Below are positions 9,635-19,538 of a stretch of DNA of 64,000 bases, piece by piece. The translations under genes were made by a program, and so were the position numbers. Source of the stretch: Astragalus membranaceus (lineage: Eukaryota; Streptophyta; Magnoliopsida; Fabales; Fabaceae); assembly GCA_039519185.1 (NCBI GenBank), contig CM076850.1, forward strand, positions 88,890,270 through 88,954,269, read 5' to 3'. Position 1 is the first letter of the stretch; each line of letters starts with the position of its first letter. The notes beneath the pieces are model-generated. The model made no database searches and was not told where the DNA came from. It was given only the letters and a program-made list of their open reading frames with translations.

Positions 9635-12148
9635 TGTAACATCCTCAAAATAATTAGTATTTTTAGTTGGGTGTTAACCCAATTAAATTAATTTAGTACT
9701 TGACTGGTAAATTTATTGAGTGCTAAAATTATTTATTGGTTGTCATCGGATCGTTAACCGGATAATACGGGTCAAGGACAATTCGGAACGAAATAAGAGA
9801 TTAAGGACAAAATGGTAATTGGACCACGTTACCACTTATATATTAAATAAATATATATGTGTGTGTGTGTGTGTGTGTGAGAAAGAAAAGAATTAAGAAA
9901 GAAAGAAAGAAAGGAAACGAGTACAGAGAGAGAAGAGAAACAGAGCGAAAAGAGAGAAAAAAGAAAAGAAGAGAAAAGAATGGGTGAAGGAGAAGAAGAG
10001 GAAAAAGGAAGTTCAAAGGCTCATCAAAACGACTTCCTTCCAACACGAAAAGTGATCAGCATTCCTTCCTCTTCGATTTGGTACCAATTTCATCGCAAAC
10101 AACTCACTTTCTCTCACTTTGCATTTTCGAATTTAAGAGGAAAATGGAGGTTTTTGTTGTTCAAGCTCAAAGGAAAGCTTTGGATGGTGTTTGGGAGCGA
10201 GCTTAAGGTGGATTGCGCAAATATTGAAGTCCGATTTGGGGTTTGTGAAGAATCAAGAGGTTAGGGTTCAAATTGGGGTTATGTGTGAATAGTGAATTGA
10301 AGCTTGAAGACGATGAATAGTAATTTCATGGAGTTTTTGTGATTGATTGTAGGTTCAAAGGTTGGGAGCGGATTCGATTGTCGTCGGAGCGTAAAGTTTA
10401 TACGGGGAACGTTCGTGTGGTTATGTCGGAAAAGCAATTTCGTGGAAAGTCTCGGCTATTTGTGATTTTCATCACAATCGGTGAGTTTTACTCACGTTTA
10501 GGTTTATTCCATTTTGAAATGAATTTTATGTGATTTGGTTTCGAAAGATTTTGAGTCGAAAACGTTATTTTGAAATATATCGCGTTTTGACGAAATTCGT
10601 ATTTGTTGAGTTTTTGATTGAATTGCTTGATTGTTTGATGTTGATTGGACTGGAATATTACCTGGTATGGTCTGTTTTCGAGTTAGGAATCGATCGGAGC
10701 GAGTTTCGATTAATAGAAAAGCGAATTTTCATGAAAAGAGCCATTTTTGCAATGCTGTCAAATGAGCACGATCCGTGCATCCCAGGGGCACGATCCGTGC
10801 ACCTGGTTCGGTTTCTGATTTTCAAAATGTTTAACAGGGCGCACGATCCGTGCGTCCCAGGGGCACGATCCGTGCGCATGGTTCTGTCCAAATTTTACAA
10901 ATTGCCCGAAATGATTCTGTTTCGATTCCAATCCTCTTCTAATCCTTTCCTAGCCCTTCTATAATGATATTAGGCTTATAATGCCATGATTTTGGGTATG
11001 TTTCAAAAGGGTTTTATAAAATACTTTCGAAGTTGAAATTGTCTCGAAAAACCGAATAATAGTATACGTGTGCGGATATGTTTTATTGATAACTTTTGAT
11101 CCGGGAACCCGATTGAGGTGTTCTAAGATGCGTTTGAAAGCTTATTCAGAGGCCTAACTGAATATTCTATTTTTAAGGCAAAACGAACTGTTTTTGGAGA
11201 CGTAAAATGTGTTGAGAGGTGATGAATTAGTATGCGAGAGTGAACGTGGATTTAAATTGTAATGTGAACTAAATGTTCAATTGATTGTCTGAGGTAATGA
11301 ACCCTGAGTTCATGTGTCTGTAGATATAATTATTAGATCGAGTTGGGTGACGACCCATGTTAACATACTAAGGCGGGGTAGTCATGCACTCTTACCTTAG
11401 GCTCCGTGCCAATAGGAAAAAATGCTTTTGGTAAGGGGGTTCACCGGGGATACAGCAGAGTAATGCAGTCGGTGTTATGTTAAAAGTTTATTGTGCGATA
11501 CACCGGGGTTTAGCAGTCATGCAGTCGGTTCCGTACTTTGTTTGTTGTGCGATACACCGGGGTTTAGCAGTCATGCAGTCGGTGCCGTACTTTGTTGTTG
11601 TGCGATTCACCGGGGTTTAGCAGTAATGCAGTCGGTGTCGTGCAGAGTTATAACACGTTCATCGGGGTTTAGCAGTAATGCAGTCGGTGTCGTGTTAAGT
11701 TAAAACAAATCCATAACTTGACCGAGAGTGTTAGTAGGGGTCTCGGTAGAACTCACTGAGATTGTATCTCATTGTTTATATGTTGTTGTTTTACAGAGAA
11801 ACAGGGACAGCAAAAATTATCCAAGAGACACGAGTAGGTGGAGCTCAGGCAGTTGCTGATGACTTAGCTTTATGCTTAAGTTTATATTTCCTTTGTTGTC
11901 TATGTACTGCAACACTATGTATTTAGTGTTATATCTTCTTCCGCTTTCTTGTATGATACTGAATACTATAGCTGCTGATGGTTTATGGTCTGAGAATCGT
12001 ATCGTCTTGTTTGTAAATAAGACTGTTTGGTTTATATTCAACGAAAATTTATAGTGATATTCAGTGTCTAAGCAAGAAATATATCTCTGATGTTCTAGGG
12101 ATGGTACACTTGGGTATTTTTACAAAATAAAAATACCGGGGTGTTACA
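9635..12148 (+). repeat. 3' LTR of element A (complete, 2514 bp)
   Basis: Starts TGTAACATCC and ends GGGGTGTTACA. Landmarks: TATA-like sequence at 9837-9844, a GT microsatellite (about 9857-9880) and GA-rich leader, donor-like GTGAGT at 10481, GC-rich inverted repeats at 10767-10880, hairpins at 11722-11746 and 11757-11771, acceptor-like TTTTACAG ending at 11796, and the conserved box cttccgctttcttgt near 11940. Four copies of a caccggggtttagcagtaatgcagtcggtg-like unit lie at 11440-11695; the reverse complement is at 60-260 in L1. Confidence 0.9.
10481..11796 (+). other. Predicted LTR-internal intron, element A 3' LTR
   Basis: Donor CG|GTGAGT at 10481 and acceptor TTGTTGTTTTACAG ending at 11796 (1316 bp). 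The donor 11-mer GTGAGTTTTAC (10481-10491) is complementary, with one G-U pair, to GTAGAACTCAC at 11746-11756. It can alternatively fold locally as GTGAGT-TTT-ACTCAC. Equivalent signals occur in all other chromovirus LTRs here where both ends survive. Splicing itself is inferred. Confidence 0.45.
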
Positions 12149-12470
12149 ACACCACCACCACCACCACCACCACCACCACCACCACAAACTCCTATCCTCC
12201 ACCTCTCTTTCTCCCCTACGAAGTGAATCATAACCACCACCACCACCACATAGCTCTTACAACCACCACCACCACCACGAACACTGAGTCCTCCATCACT
12301 CTCTCCCCTATGAACGAAACCACAAACACCACCACCACATAGCTCCTACCACCACCACCACCACCACCACCACCACCACGAACTCCTCTCTTCTATCTCC
12401 GACGAAGTGAACCACAACCACCATCACCACCACATAGCTCCTCCCAACCACCACCACCACCACATTAATA
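12149..12470. repeat. ACC/CAC microsatellite
   Basis: Interrupted runs of (cca)n and (acc)n with short inserts such as atagctc and ctcctatcctcc. Coding readings are artefacts of the repeat. Confidence 0.9.
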
Positions 12471-12620
12471 TATAAAAATAAATATATAATAATAAATATA
12501 TAATAATAAATATATAAAAATCTGGTTTAAAAAATTTAAAACAGTTGGTCAAAAAAAATTAAAACAAGTCATTCAAATTGGGATACGTGGCAATCAGAAT
12601 TGAGACACGTGATAGTCAAA

Positions 12621-12797
12621 ATTAGCGAGGGAACTGTCCCTCGCTAATTAGCGAGGGATTCTAATTCCCTCGCTAATTCCATTAGCGATGAGAGATTTAG
12701 CGAGGGAATTAGTCCCTCGCTAATTCCTTAATTCCCTCGCAAATGGTCATTAGCGATGGAAATGAGACGTTTAGCGAGGGAAAATTCCCTCGCTAAT
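12621..12797. repeat. Cluster of TTAGCGAGGGAA palindromic units
   Basis: Nine occurrences of ttagcgaggga or its complement tccctcgctaa in about 175 bp, in alternating orientation, so the stretch can fold into several hairpins. This resembles the subterminal repeats of CACTA-type transposons, but I see no CACTA terminus, and the solo LTR S2 is inserted at its right edge. Confidence 0.7.
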
Positions 12798-13288
12798 AAC
12801 TGTTGCGCCCGAAAAAGCCCCCGAGGGAGAACCTTCCTCTTTTACAACTTTTCTAAAAAACAATGAAGCCGCCACCAACACTTATTTAAGGAAAGTATTA
12901 GGAAAACCTTTTATTGGAAAGCGATTGGTCTTGCGAAACTAGAGAATAGGGTTCGGGGGTCGGTTATGCGCGGGGAAGGTGCAAGCACCCCACACGTCCT
13001 CTCTACTGAGAGGGAACCTTTAATTAAATGTGTGGTTTTTATATGTTGACCTGAAAATATTTAATTTTGCCTCTCTACTTCTTATTGAAAAAAGAATTAC
13101 AGAACTTAATAAAATTTTTCTATTTTTGGCGAGAAAGGAGGAAAAAAGGGTTTTTAGAAAGAAGTGCTTGACGAGACATGGACCGCTCCTACGTATCTCC
13201 TGGTGCGATGGAGAATTCAAAGCTACGTAGTTCTCGTTTGTCTAGAAAAAGGTTTTTGTTTTTTATCCTGTTTAATTGTGAAAATTGG

Positions 13289-13550
13289 GCATTCATGATG
13301 ATCAATTGAGCAAAGGCTCCAAGTGATCACCACTAGTACCTCGTTGTTAATAATCATGCAAGCAGAGGCTTCACGAGACTATTAACAAAGTTTTTGATTT
13401 AGTGAAACTCCTTAGGAAAATTCAGGCATTCACGATGATCAATTGAGCAAAGGCTCCAGGTGATCACCACTAGTACCTCATTGTTAATAATCATGCAAGC
13501 AGAGGCTTCACAAGACTATTAACAAAGTTTTTGATTTATGAGAAACTATT
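13289..13550. repeat. 137-bp tandem duplication in S2
   Basis: Two consecutive copies beginning gcattca(t/c)gatgatcaattg (13289 and 13426) and ending near aacaaagtttttgattta, with a few substitutions. Confidence 0.85.
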
Positions 13551-13794
13551 TTGTCTTGAAGAGAATTAAATTAAATTAAAAAAAGCGAGAAAATGGGGTG
13601 AAATGGTAAAATAGGGTGTTATTAGTCGCAAGGGGTTGTATAATTAATAGCTGGTGTAAAAATGAAGTCCAGTTCGCATTGGAGGGCCCAGAATGCGAAG
13701 CTGGGCTTAAGTGAGGGAGGGTGCGCGCATGGATTGAAGGGGTGTTAATAGTATTGAGTTAAATGAAAAGACTAAAACATCCCTAGATTTCCAC

Positions 13795-13802
13795 ACTATA
13801 TA
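13795..13802 (+). promoter_or_regulatory. TATA box of solo LTR S2
   Basis: cactatataaagta about 1 kb into the LTR, followed by a CT-rich leader (ttctctcatatctctc). It marks the likely U3/R border. Confidence 0.5.
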
Positions 13803-15802
13803 AAGTATTTTTTCAGAAACCTAAACTTAATTCTCTCATATCTCTCACGTGGCGCCGTCCTCCCCCTTTCTCTCTCGAACCCTAAATCTCATTTTTCCCC
13901 CCATTTGCGCCGCACCAACATATTAGAGAGATAGGGTTTAGAGTAAAAAAAAAGGAAAGGGAGGGAAATCAGGGAGGTGATCCATGGAGGGAGAGAGAGA
14001 GCGAGAATCGTGGAGAGAAAAAGATGGAGGGGGGCGACGGAGCTTGACGCGCAGAGAGGGGTTTTCGGCGAGAGTTTTGCGAGACCGGGAGAGAGAAACA
14101 AGCATGGCAGTGAGAGGGAGAAGGGAAGGCTGCGCGACGGCGTTGAAGGGTGCGATTGCGAAGGGTGGAGGACAGGCGACGAAAAAGGGGAGGCTACGGT
14201 GGTGGGCTTGTCTCCGGCGAAGGTGACGGAGCTGATGGAGAGGGTGGCAGTGGCTACGTTGTCGTTCGGTTTTAAGGGTCGCAAGGGGAGAGGAACGGCG
14301 ACGGCTGAGGGATGGCTGATGGTGGTCGGTGCTGGAGTGAACGACCACCGTCTACGGTGGTCGGTGCTAAGTACTGTACGGTTCTGTTTCCCTTTTTTTT
14401 TTGAGAGAACTGATTCGAATTGTTTACCTAATATCCTATTTTAACACTAATTTTTGACCAAACCTATTGCTAATTAATCCTATTTTTTTTGTTTTTTTGG
14501 AAGAAGCAGAACATTGACCCTAATTTCTTGTCATTCACATGTTTCGATTTACATAAAAATCTGAACTGTAACTTGGTTTCATATGATTAACATGACCTGT
14601 TTCTAATTTTCAAGCCCTAGCCTATTTACAATATCAAAGTTTCTATAAACTGAACCTAATTGTTTTACGGTTTAAATATACAATTTATATTACTAATTTA
14701 AGAAGCTCAATATATACTGTTTTGATGCTGATTTCGGATTAAATACAATGTATTTACAAAGAGACCTATTATGTACTAAATTAGACAAAAAAAACCAACC
14801 TCAAATTTCAGCTTCTGTAAAACCTCTTGTGGTTTGCTCTGCTGCCTTTTCTTGCTTCTGAATTTTAGGACTTGTTATTACTTTTTTTTGAATCTGCTGT
14901 GTGCGAATTTTTTGTGAGAGTTGTTGTGGAATCCTCCTTAATATGGTTTTCAGATTAGCATTTTATAGCCATATTTTGAAACCGAAAATTAATTTTTTGA
15001 TTACTGATTATTACTGGTTAATGGCTTTGTCTCCTGGACAGCTAGTAGCTGACTCAGGGCTGACTCCACCTCCCCCCTTTTTAGCTGCTGATTTGAATTA
15101 GCTATTTTTCAGGTTTTGGATCCAGGCCCAGCAGTTCCAGCAGCTTTTGGGAGACCTGCTGAAACCCTAATTTACTGTCTATGACTTGTATTTTCGGATC
15201 TGGCCACTTGGGCCTTTTTGATGTAATTGTTTTTGTATTTTTGGACACTTGGACATCTTAGACACTTCTATACTGTAATAACAATTAAATAGATTTTTTT
15301 TGACATTTTTTGATACTATATTGCTTAAATAAATTATATAAACAGAATAAGATTAATAACAAGAACAAGGAGTCGGGCCAAATACAAAGACGAGAACGGG
15401 CCGGACTAAACAAATACGCTAAAACGAGGCCCAAAAATAGAAAAATGGGCCTATTAACTAAAAACGCTAAAAATTAACTTGGAATTGCATTCTCAAGCCC
15501 AAATTGAAACGACAAGCCCAATCGCGAGAAAAATGACTTTGTTAGTCCCAATTAGGTTCGACTAAATCCCAAATACGAAGATTAAATTGAAGAACGCACG
15601 AAACGATCAATCCTTCGCGTGCATGCCTAATTTAAAACAACGGTATTTCGATTTAGTCGAACAGGGTCATTGAAATTGACCAGGATTGGTAACTGAGACG
15701 CCATACTGATAATTCTCGTAATCACGCGACTTCAAAACACGATTTAAGTGAAATAAACGATTAAAACTAGAAAAAGAAGACGGACAAAATTGGGGTATAA
15801 CA

Positions 15803-16521
15803 ATAACATTTTTTTTGTAGTAAACAATTTGTCTGGATTATATTTATACACACTCTATTTTAGGTTTTAAGTTAACAGTTACCTTTTTTTATTACACACT
15901 TTTTTTTTAATTCACTTACCTTTAATTTATAAACAAGGTTTTTTCATGTTGCAATTTAAGAAACAAATTTTACCTAAAAACAATTCTATATTAGCTAGAG
16001 TTTTTACCCCGTGCAACGCACGGGTCATTGCGCGTTCTACTAACTTAAAGGGAGAGGAAAAGGTTTTTGTTTCCCTCTTATTTCAGCTGATCACTTAAAA
16101 CAAGGGTGGGGTTTTTGTTTAGCTTCATTTGGGCCTAAAGCCCAGTGATTAGGATTTCTATATACAACCCCCTTTTAACACCTTTTAATAAAATATATTA
16201 GTAACTCAATCGCATAAAATGTTTAATTAAATTTCAATCACTATCAAAAATATACATGAAATGCACACAATAAATCTTAGGAATACATTGTAATAGCCAA
16301 AATAATTAAAATTATTTCGGGTATTACATTCCACTTGCGCACCACATGCCAATTTTTTTGGGCATTTTAGACATTTTTCCACTAAAAAACAAAAAACAAC
16401 AGCTTTTGGCAGAAAAACTTACCAAAAGTTGAGAAAAAAACCGACAACAGCTGCGAAAAAAAAAGCAGCAAAAGCTGTCTGCTGCTTGCCGTGCTGATGC
16501 GCGTATTCATGAGTAAAATAC
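15803..16521. other. AT-rich spacer with transposon scraps
   Basis: No coding sequence seen. It contains a Helitron-like terminus on the minus strand (15995-16024), a 40-bp near-perfect palindrome TGTAATA...TATTACA (16289-16328), and an imperfect aacagcttttggcag / aaaagctgtctgctg inverted repeat (about 16398-16490). Confidence 0.5.
15995..16024 (-). mobile_element. Possible Helitron 3' terminus
   Basis: On the minus strand a 7-bp-arm hairpin CCCGTGC-GTT-GCACGGG (16024-16008) is followed by GGTAAAAACT and CTAG. A GC hairpin about 10 nt before CTRR is the Helitron 3' signature. The opposite end (TC...) was not located, so this may be a fragment. Confidence 0.4.
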
Positions 16522-16639
16522 TAGTTTAAAATAAAATAATAGATGGATCACAACCATCCACAAGTGAAACGGATGAATCCAATCTAATCCAATCTAATCC
16601 ATTAGATATGTACCTAATGTTTGGTATAAATGCAAGGTT
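16522..16639. repeat. hAT-like element remnant in DEFL unit 1
   Basis: Matches 36430-36510: both contain atggatcacaaccatccacaagtga and aatctaatccattag, here with one extra aatctaatcc. It is the left-hand part of the DEFL unit and is cut by the Mutator-like element. Confidence 0.5.
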
Positions 16640-16648
16640 ATAATTTTT

Positions 16649-18166
16649 GGCAGTTTTTTTTACCCCCTCCCCATTATACCCCATACCCCCCATAATACCA
16701 TTTATCTCAAAAATACCCCTCTCATTTTTACCAAATTCAGAGCAGTACACCAAAAATTGGGAGTTTCCCCGAATTATCCCATTATATAGGTAATTTCGGA
16801 ATATTTTTTCGTTTAGTTTCCGGAACTACCCTATTTCCGGATTTGTATTTTGTCTTCTGGAAACATCAAAATTTTGATAATTCCGGAATTGTTTTTTTAT
16901 TGGCTTCCGGAAACAGCGTATTTCCGGAAAGTTCAAATTTTCCCTGTTTCGGAATTGTCCTTTTAGACGTATTTTCAGAATTTTTAAAGTTTTGCTTCCG
17001 GAATTATGCCTAAAATAGGTAATTCCGGAATTGCTTTTTATTACTTTTTAAAATTTTTTTAATTAACATTTGATTTATTTATTTTACAGATATGGCTACA
17101 CCTGACGGAAAACTTCCCTTTATTATGGATTTATCAGACGAGTTTACCACTATAGAGGTACATATCTTCCTAAAGCGCTTCTTGTTTATTTTTTGTTATA
17201 AATTATTAATTATGTTTAAGAAGAGATTTGCCAACAACTTGAGTAACATCTCTCAGCTGTATAGAAGCCGCAGCAACCTCCGATCGGGCAGGAGAGGTAG
17301 TAGGACTGAGATACAAGAGCTTATGAGACTGATTGAGTCTGAGCATTACTTGTGTTGGACCAGACAACTTGAATGAACTGATTTTGTTCAGGAGATCATG
17401 TGGGCACACTCTGAGAGTATCAAGTTATTGAGGATGTTTATTAGCGTTTTGATTATGGACTGCACCTTCAAGACCAACAAATATAGATTGCCTCTCCTGG
17501 ATATTGTTGGTGTCACATCCACTGAGTTGACATTTTCAGTGGCATTTGCTTACTTGTCTACTGAGCGGTATGATGACTACAAATGGGTTTTGCAGAAACC
17601 GAGTTATGTTGAACTGTACTAGTCCATTACCTCACGTTCATGGATCTTGGTCTGCATATGCTTCACCTGAAGCTAGATCGTGGTTATATTCATATGTTGG
17701 ACGTCTACAGTTATGGTCTTCTTTTCTTCAAGAGCATATTGCACCGACCGACCCAGTTGATTACATAGACATTACCTGATTGTTTTTTGATATATTTTAC
17801 TCCACGAATTTATATTATATTTTATTCCACGAGTAAACGGTGTTTTTAATTAATAAAATAAATGTTTGAATTTTCAATTTTCAGTTTCGGAATTACGTTG
17901 AAACTCATAATTCCGGAAGGCGTTTTTAAGGATTTCCGGAATTACGCCCGGAACACATAATTCCGGAAGTCAAAATGTGTTCCGGAATTACGTGTTCCAG
18001 ACGTAATTCCGGAAATCTTTAAAAAACGCCTTCCAGAATTATCACATTTCAACGTAATTCCGGAAAACCTAAAAAAAGGCGTTCCGGAATTATTTAAAAA
18101 CACGTATTTCTGGAATTTTTTTGGAAACCAGGGGTAAATTCGCCTGTTTGGTAAAAAAAAAGAGCC
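16649..18166 (+). mobile_element. Mutator-like element (MULE), 1518 bp, non-autonomous
   Basis: Flanked by a perfect 9-bp target duplication ataattttt (16640-16648 and 18167-18175), the length typical of Mutator. Imperfect terminal inverted repeats start GGCAGTTTTTTTTACC on the left and GGCTCTTTTTTTTTACC (complement) on the right. Subterminal regions (about 16795-17040 and 17880-18120) are filled with copies of ttccggaatta in both orientations. A decayed transposase fragment lies in the middle. Full autonomous MULEs are longer, so this is an internally deleted copy. Confidence 0.8.
17209..17622 (+). pseudogene. MULE transposase fragment
   Basis: Two segments in adjacent frames: up to 17376 ending in RLIESEHYLCWTRQLE and a stop, then 17398-17622 with WAHSESIKLLRMF, the first-catalytic-Asp block LIMDCTFKTNKYRLPLL and IVGVTSTELTFSVAFAYL. 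This order is that of the plant MULE/FAR1-related transposase core. The second and third catalytic residues and the zinc-binding end are absent, and an in-frame stop follows at about 17620. Sequence from 17623 to 17779 stays open in one frame but is not recognised. It cannot supply transposase. Confidence 0.8.
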
Positions 18167-18175
18167 ATAATTTTT

Positions 18176-18460
18176 TTATTAAAATGCGTTTTTTTATGAT
18201 CCCATACATAGCTGTTGATTCAATTATGAATATCCTATTTGTATAACTGATCCTAGCTTATAATTTTTTTTATTAATATGCGTTTTTTTATTCTTGTTAA
18301 AATGCGTTTCTTTACATTTTAGAATAATAGTAGTATTTCAGTTATGATTTAGGAATGAATTAAAATGCATTTTTTATTCTTGTTAAAATTATAGTATTTA
18401 TTGTTGGATCAACCATAGAGTGCCACGTGGTAAGATAATCAATGAGATTATTTTCAATTG
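18176..18460. other. AT-rich sequence with ttgttaaaatgcgttttt repeats
   Basis: Three or four loose copies of ttaaaatgcgttttttta (18176-18375). No gene seen. It lies between the MULE and the DEFL promoter copy. Confidence 0.4.
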
Positions 18461-18641
18461 TTTTATAATAGATTATAATATTATTTTATGATTTGACCAT
18501 TTAATTGTTGAATTTATATTTATGAATAATTTACAATTACAAATTTAATAACAATATTATATTTCCCAAGGCTATATATAATGAAAATGAGGTTGGTTTT
18601 ACTTATCACAAGAATTGACATATAAGGTGAAATCCCACAAA
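18460..18641 (+). promoter_or_regulatory. Promoter of DEFL copy 1
   Basis: Single copy of the block running from tttgaccatttaattgttg to ggctatatataatg (TATA at 18571-18580), about 60 nt before the ATG. The same block occurs three times in front of the intact copy at 37457. Confidence 0.6.
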
Positions 18642-18986
18642 ATGACTTTTCACATCTATCAATCTTATCTTCTTGTGTTTTTCATATATTTCTCTAGTCT
18701 TCCTTTCAGGTAAGGGATAATTGATATTGTTTTATCTTGAGTTGATAAGAACTTAAATTCTCAGATCAGTGAGACTTAACTACAATTTTATGTAGCTGTT
18801 CAAGTTAAGCATATTAGTTCGTTTAGGGCATAGTTAAAAATAGAATTGTGTTTGAATTGTTAGATAAAAGATGAAATCTCACTTGCTAAGTATTTGTAAC
18901 TTTGGCTTGTTTCAGGATTTGCTACAAGTTCAGAAACTCCAGTAATAGTGCCTCGCAATGAAAAGTGTGAGTTGTGGCCTGGCCTA
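18642..18986 (+). pseudogene. Defensin-like (DEFL) peptide gene, copy 1, broken
   Basis: Homologous to the intact gene at 37457. Exon 1 (18642-18709) encodes a signal peptide beginning MTFHIYQSYLL; donor GTAAGG at 18710 and acceptor TTTCAG ending at 18915 give a 206-bp intron in the same place as copy 2. Exon 1 is 68 nt here against 67 nt in copy 2 (gtgttttt versus ggttttt), so with the same splice sites it enters exon 2 in the wrong frame and stops before the cysteines. Exon 2 keeps GFATSSETPVIVPRNEKC in the other frame and is then cut at the first-cysteine region by the Athila element at 18987. Confidence 0.8.
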
Positions 18987-19283
18987 TGATAACTCTATTT
19001 TATATAGAGTTATTTACAAATCTAAATCTAAACAATTGTGAAATTCTCAGTAATAATGTTTATTAAATATAGGAATATAGAGGAATAACAACATTCAAGA
19101 TCAAAAGAAGGTTTTTACAAGCAACTTAGCATTTTGCATATATTTTGGTATTTTGATGTGTTTGTTCAATGCTACAGCAGTAGATGCCCCAGCATTGGTG
19201 ACACTGCAATGCCCCAGCATGCAGAACAAACCATAATGCCCAAAGCACTCTTGGAACATAAAAATGCCCCAGCACCCAAATGA

Positions 19284-19291
19284 TGACGTCA
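19284..19291. promoter_or_regulatory. TGACGTCA palindrome in Athila LTR
   Basis: A perfect bZIP-type (ACGT core) site about 250 bp upstream of the TATA box, preserved in the 3' LTR copy at 30616-30623. Binding is inference. Confidence 0.4.
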
Positions 19292-19530
19292 TGATGCGTT
19301 CTCACGAGGCAGATGCAAGTGGCCCATGCGCAAAAAAAGATTTTGGCGCCTCCTTTGAAGACTTCATAGCTCACAAGTTGAATTTCTTAGGGACACTTGT
19401 CCATTCATTAGAGGACCTCTTCTCTTTAATGAAGCAAAGATCAAGTTTACTTTCTGTGGCACATGATTTAAAGATTAACTTCTTTCCCAAGCAAACCCCC
19501 TCATGAAGGAAACCTCCTTCTTGGAGCCTG

Positions 19531-19538
19531 TATAAAGA
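19531..19538 (+). promoter_or_regulatory. TATA box of Athila LTR
   Basis: gcctgTATAAAGAacc about 545 nt into the LTR. Confidence 0.6.

Larger units (their letters stand above)
2036..12148 (+). mobile_element. Degenerate Ty3/gypsy chromovirus (element A), Tekay/Del-like
   Basis: Order seen: 5'-truncated LTR (2036-3023), initiator-Met type primer-binding site (3026-3037), short leader and gag remnant, gag zinc-knuckle region, protease, reverse transcriptase and RNase H, then about 1.1 kb without integrase, a polypurine tract and a complete 3' LTR (9635-12148). A 2.84-kb solo LTR of another family is nested at 3244-6087. The clade call rests on the RT sequence, the PBS and the TGTAAC...GTTACA LTR ends; the chromodomain cannot be checked because integrase is missing. 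Frameshifts and stops show it is inactive. Confidence 0.85.
12801..15802 (+). mobile_element. Solo LTR (S2), 3002 bp, possibly Tat/Ogre-type
   Basis: Starts TGTTGCGCCCG, ends GGGGTATAACA, and is flanked by the perfect 5-bp target duplication ataac (12796-12800 and 15803-15807). No gag or pol is present, so it is a solo LTR. A promoter-like TATATAAA with a pyrimidine-rich leader near 13793 supports the plus orientation. The Tat/Ogre label comes from LTR length and end sequence only and is weak. The 155-residue Arg/Glu-rich ORF (13977-14444) lies in GA-rich leader sequence and is not called as a gene. Confidence 0.8.

Noticed and set aside
9980..10264. 94-residue ORF starting MGEGEEEEKG in A 3' LTR
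   Set aside because: Starts in the GA-rich leader; no counterpart in the other LTRs, so at most an upstream ORF.
13977..14444. 155-residue Arg/Glu-rich ORF and its 136- and 131-residue antisense shadows
   Set aside because: Lies in GA-rich leader sequence of a solo LTR; composition explains the open frames.
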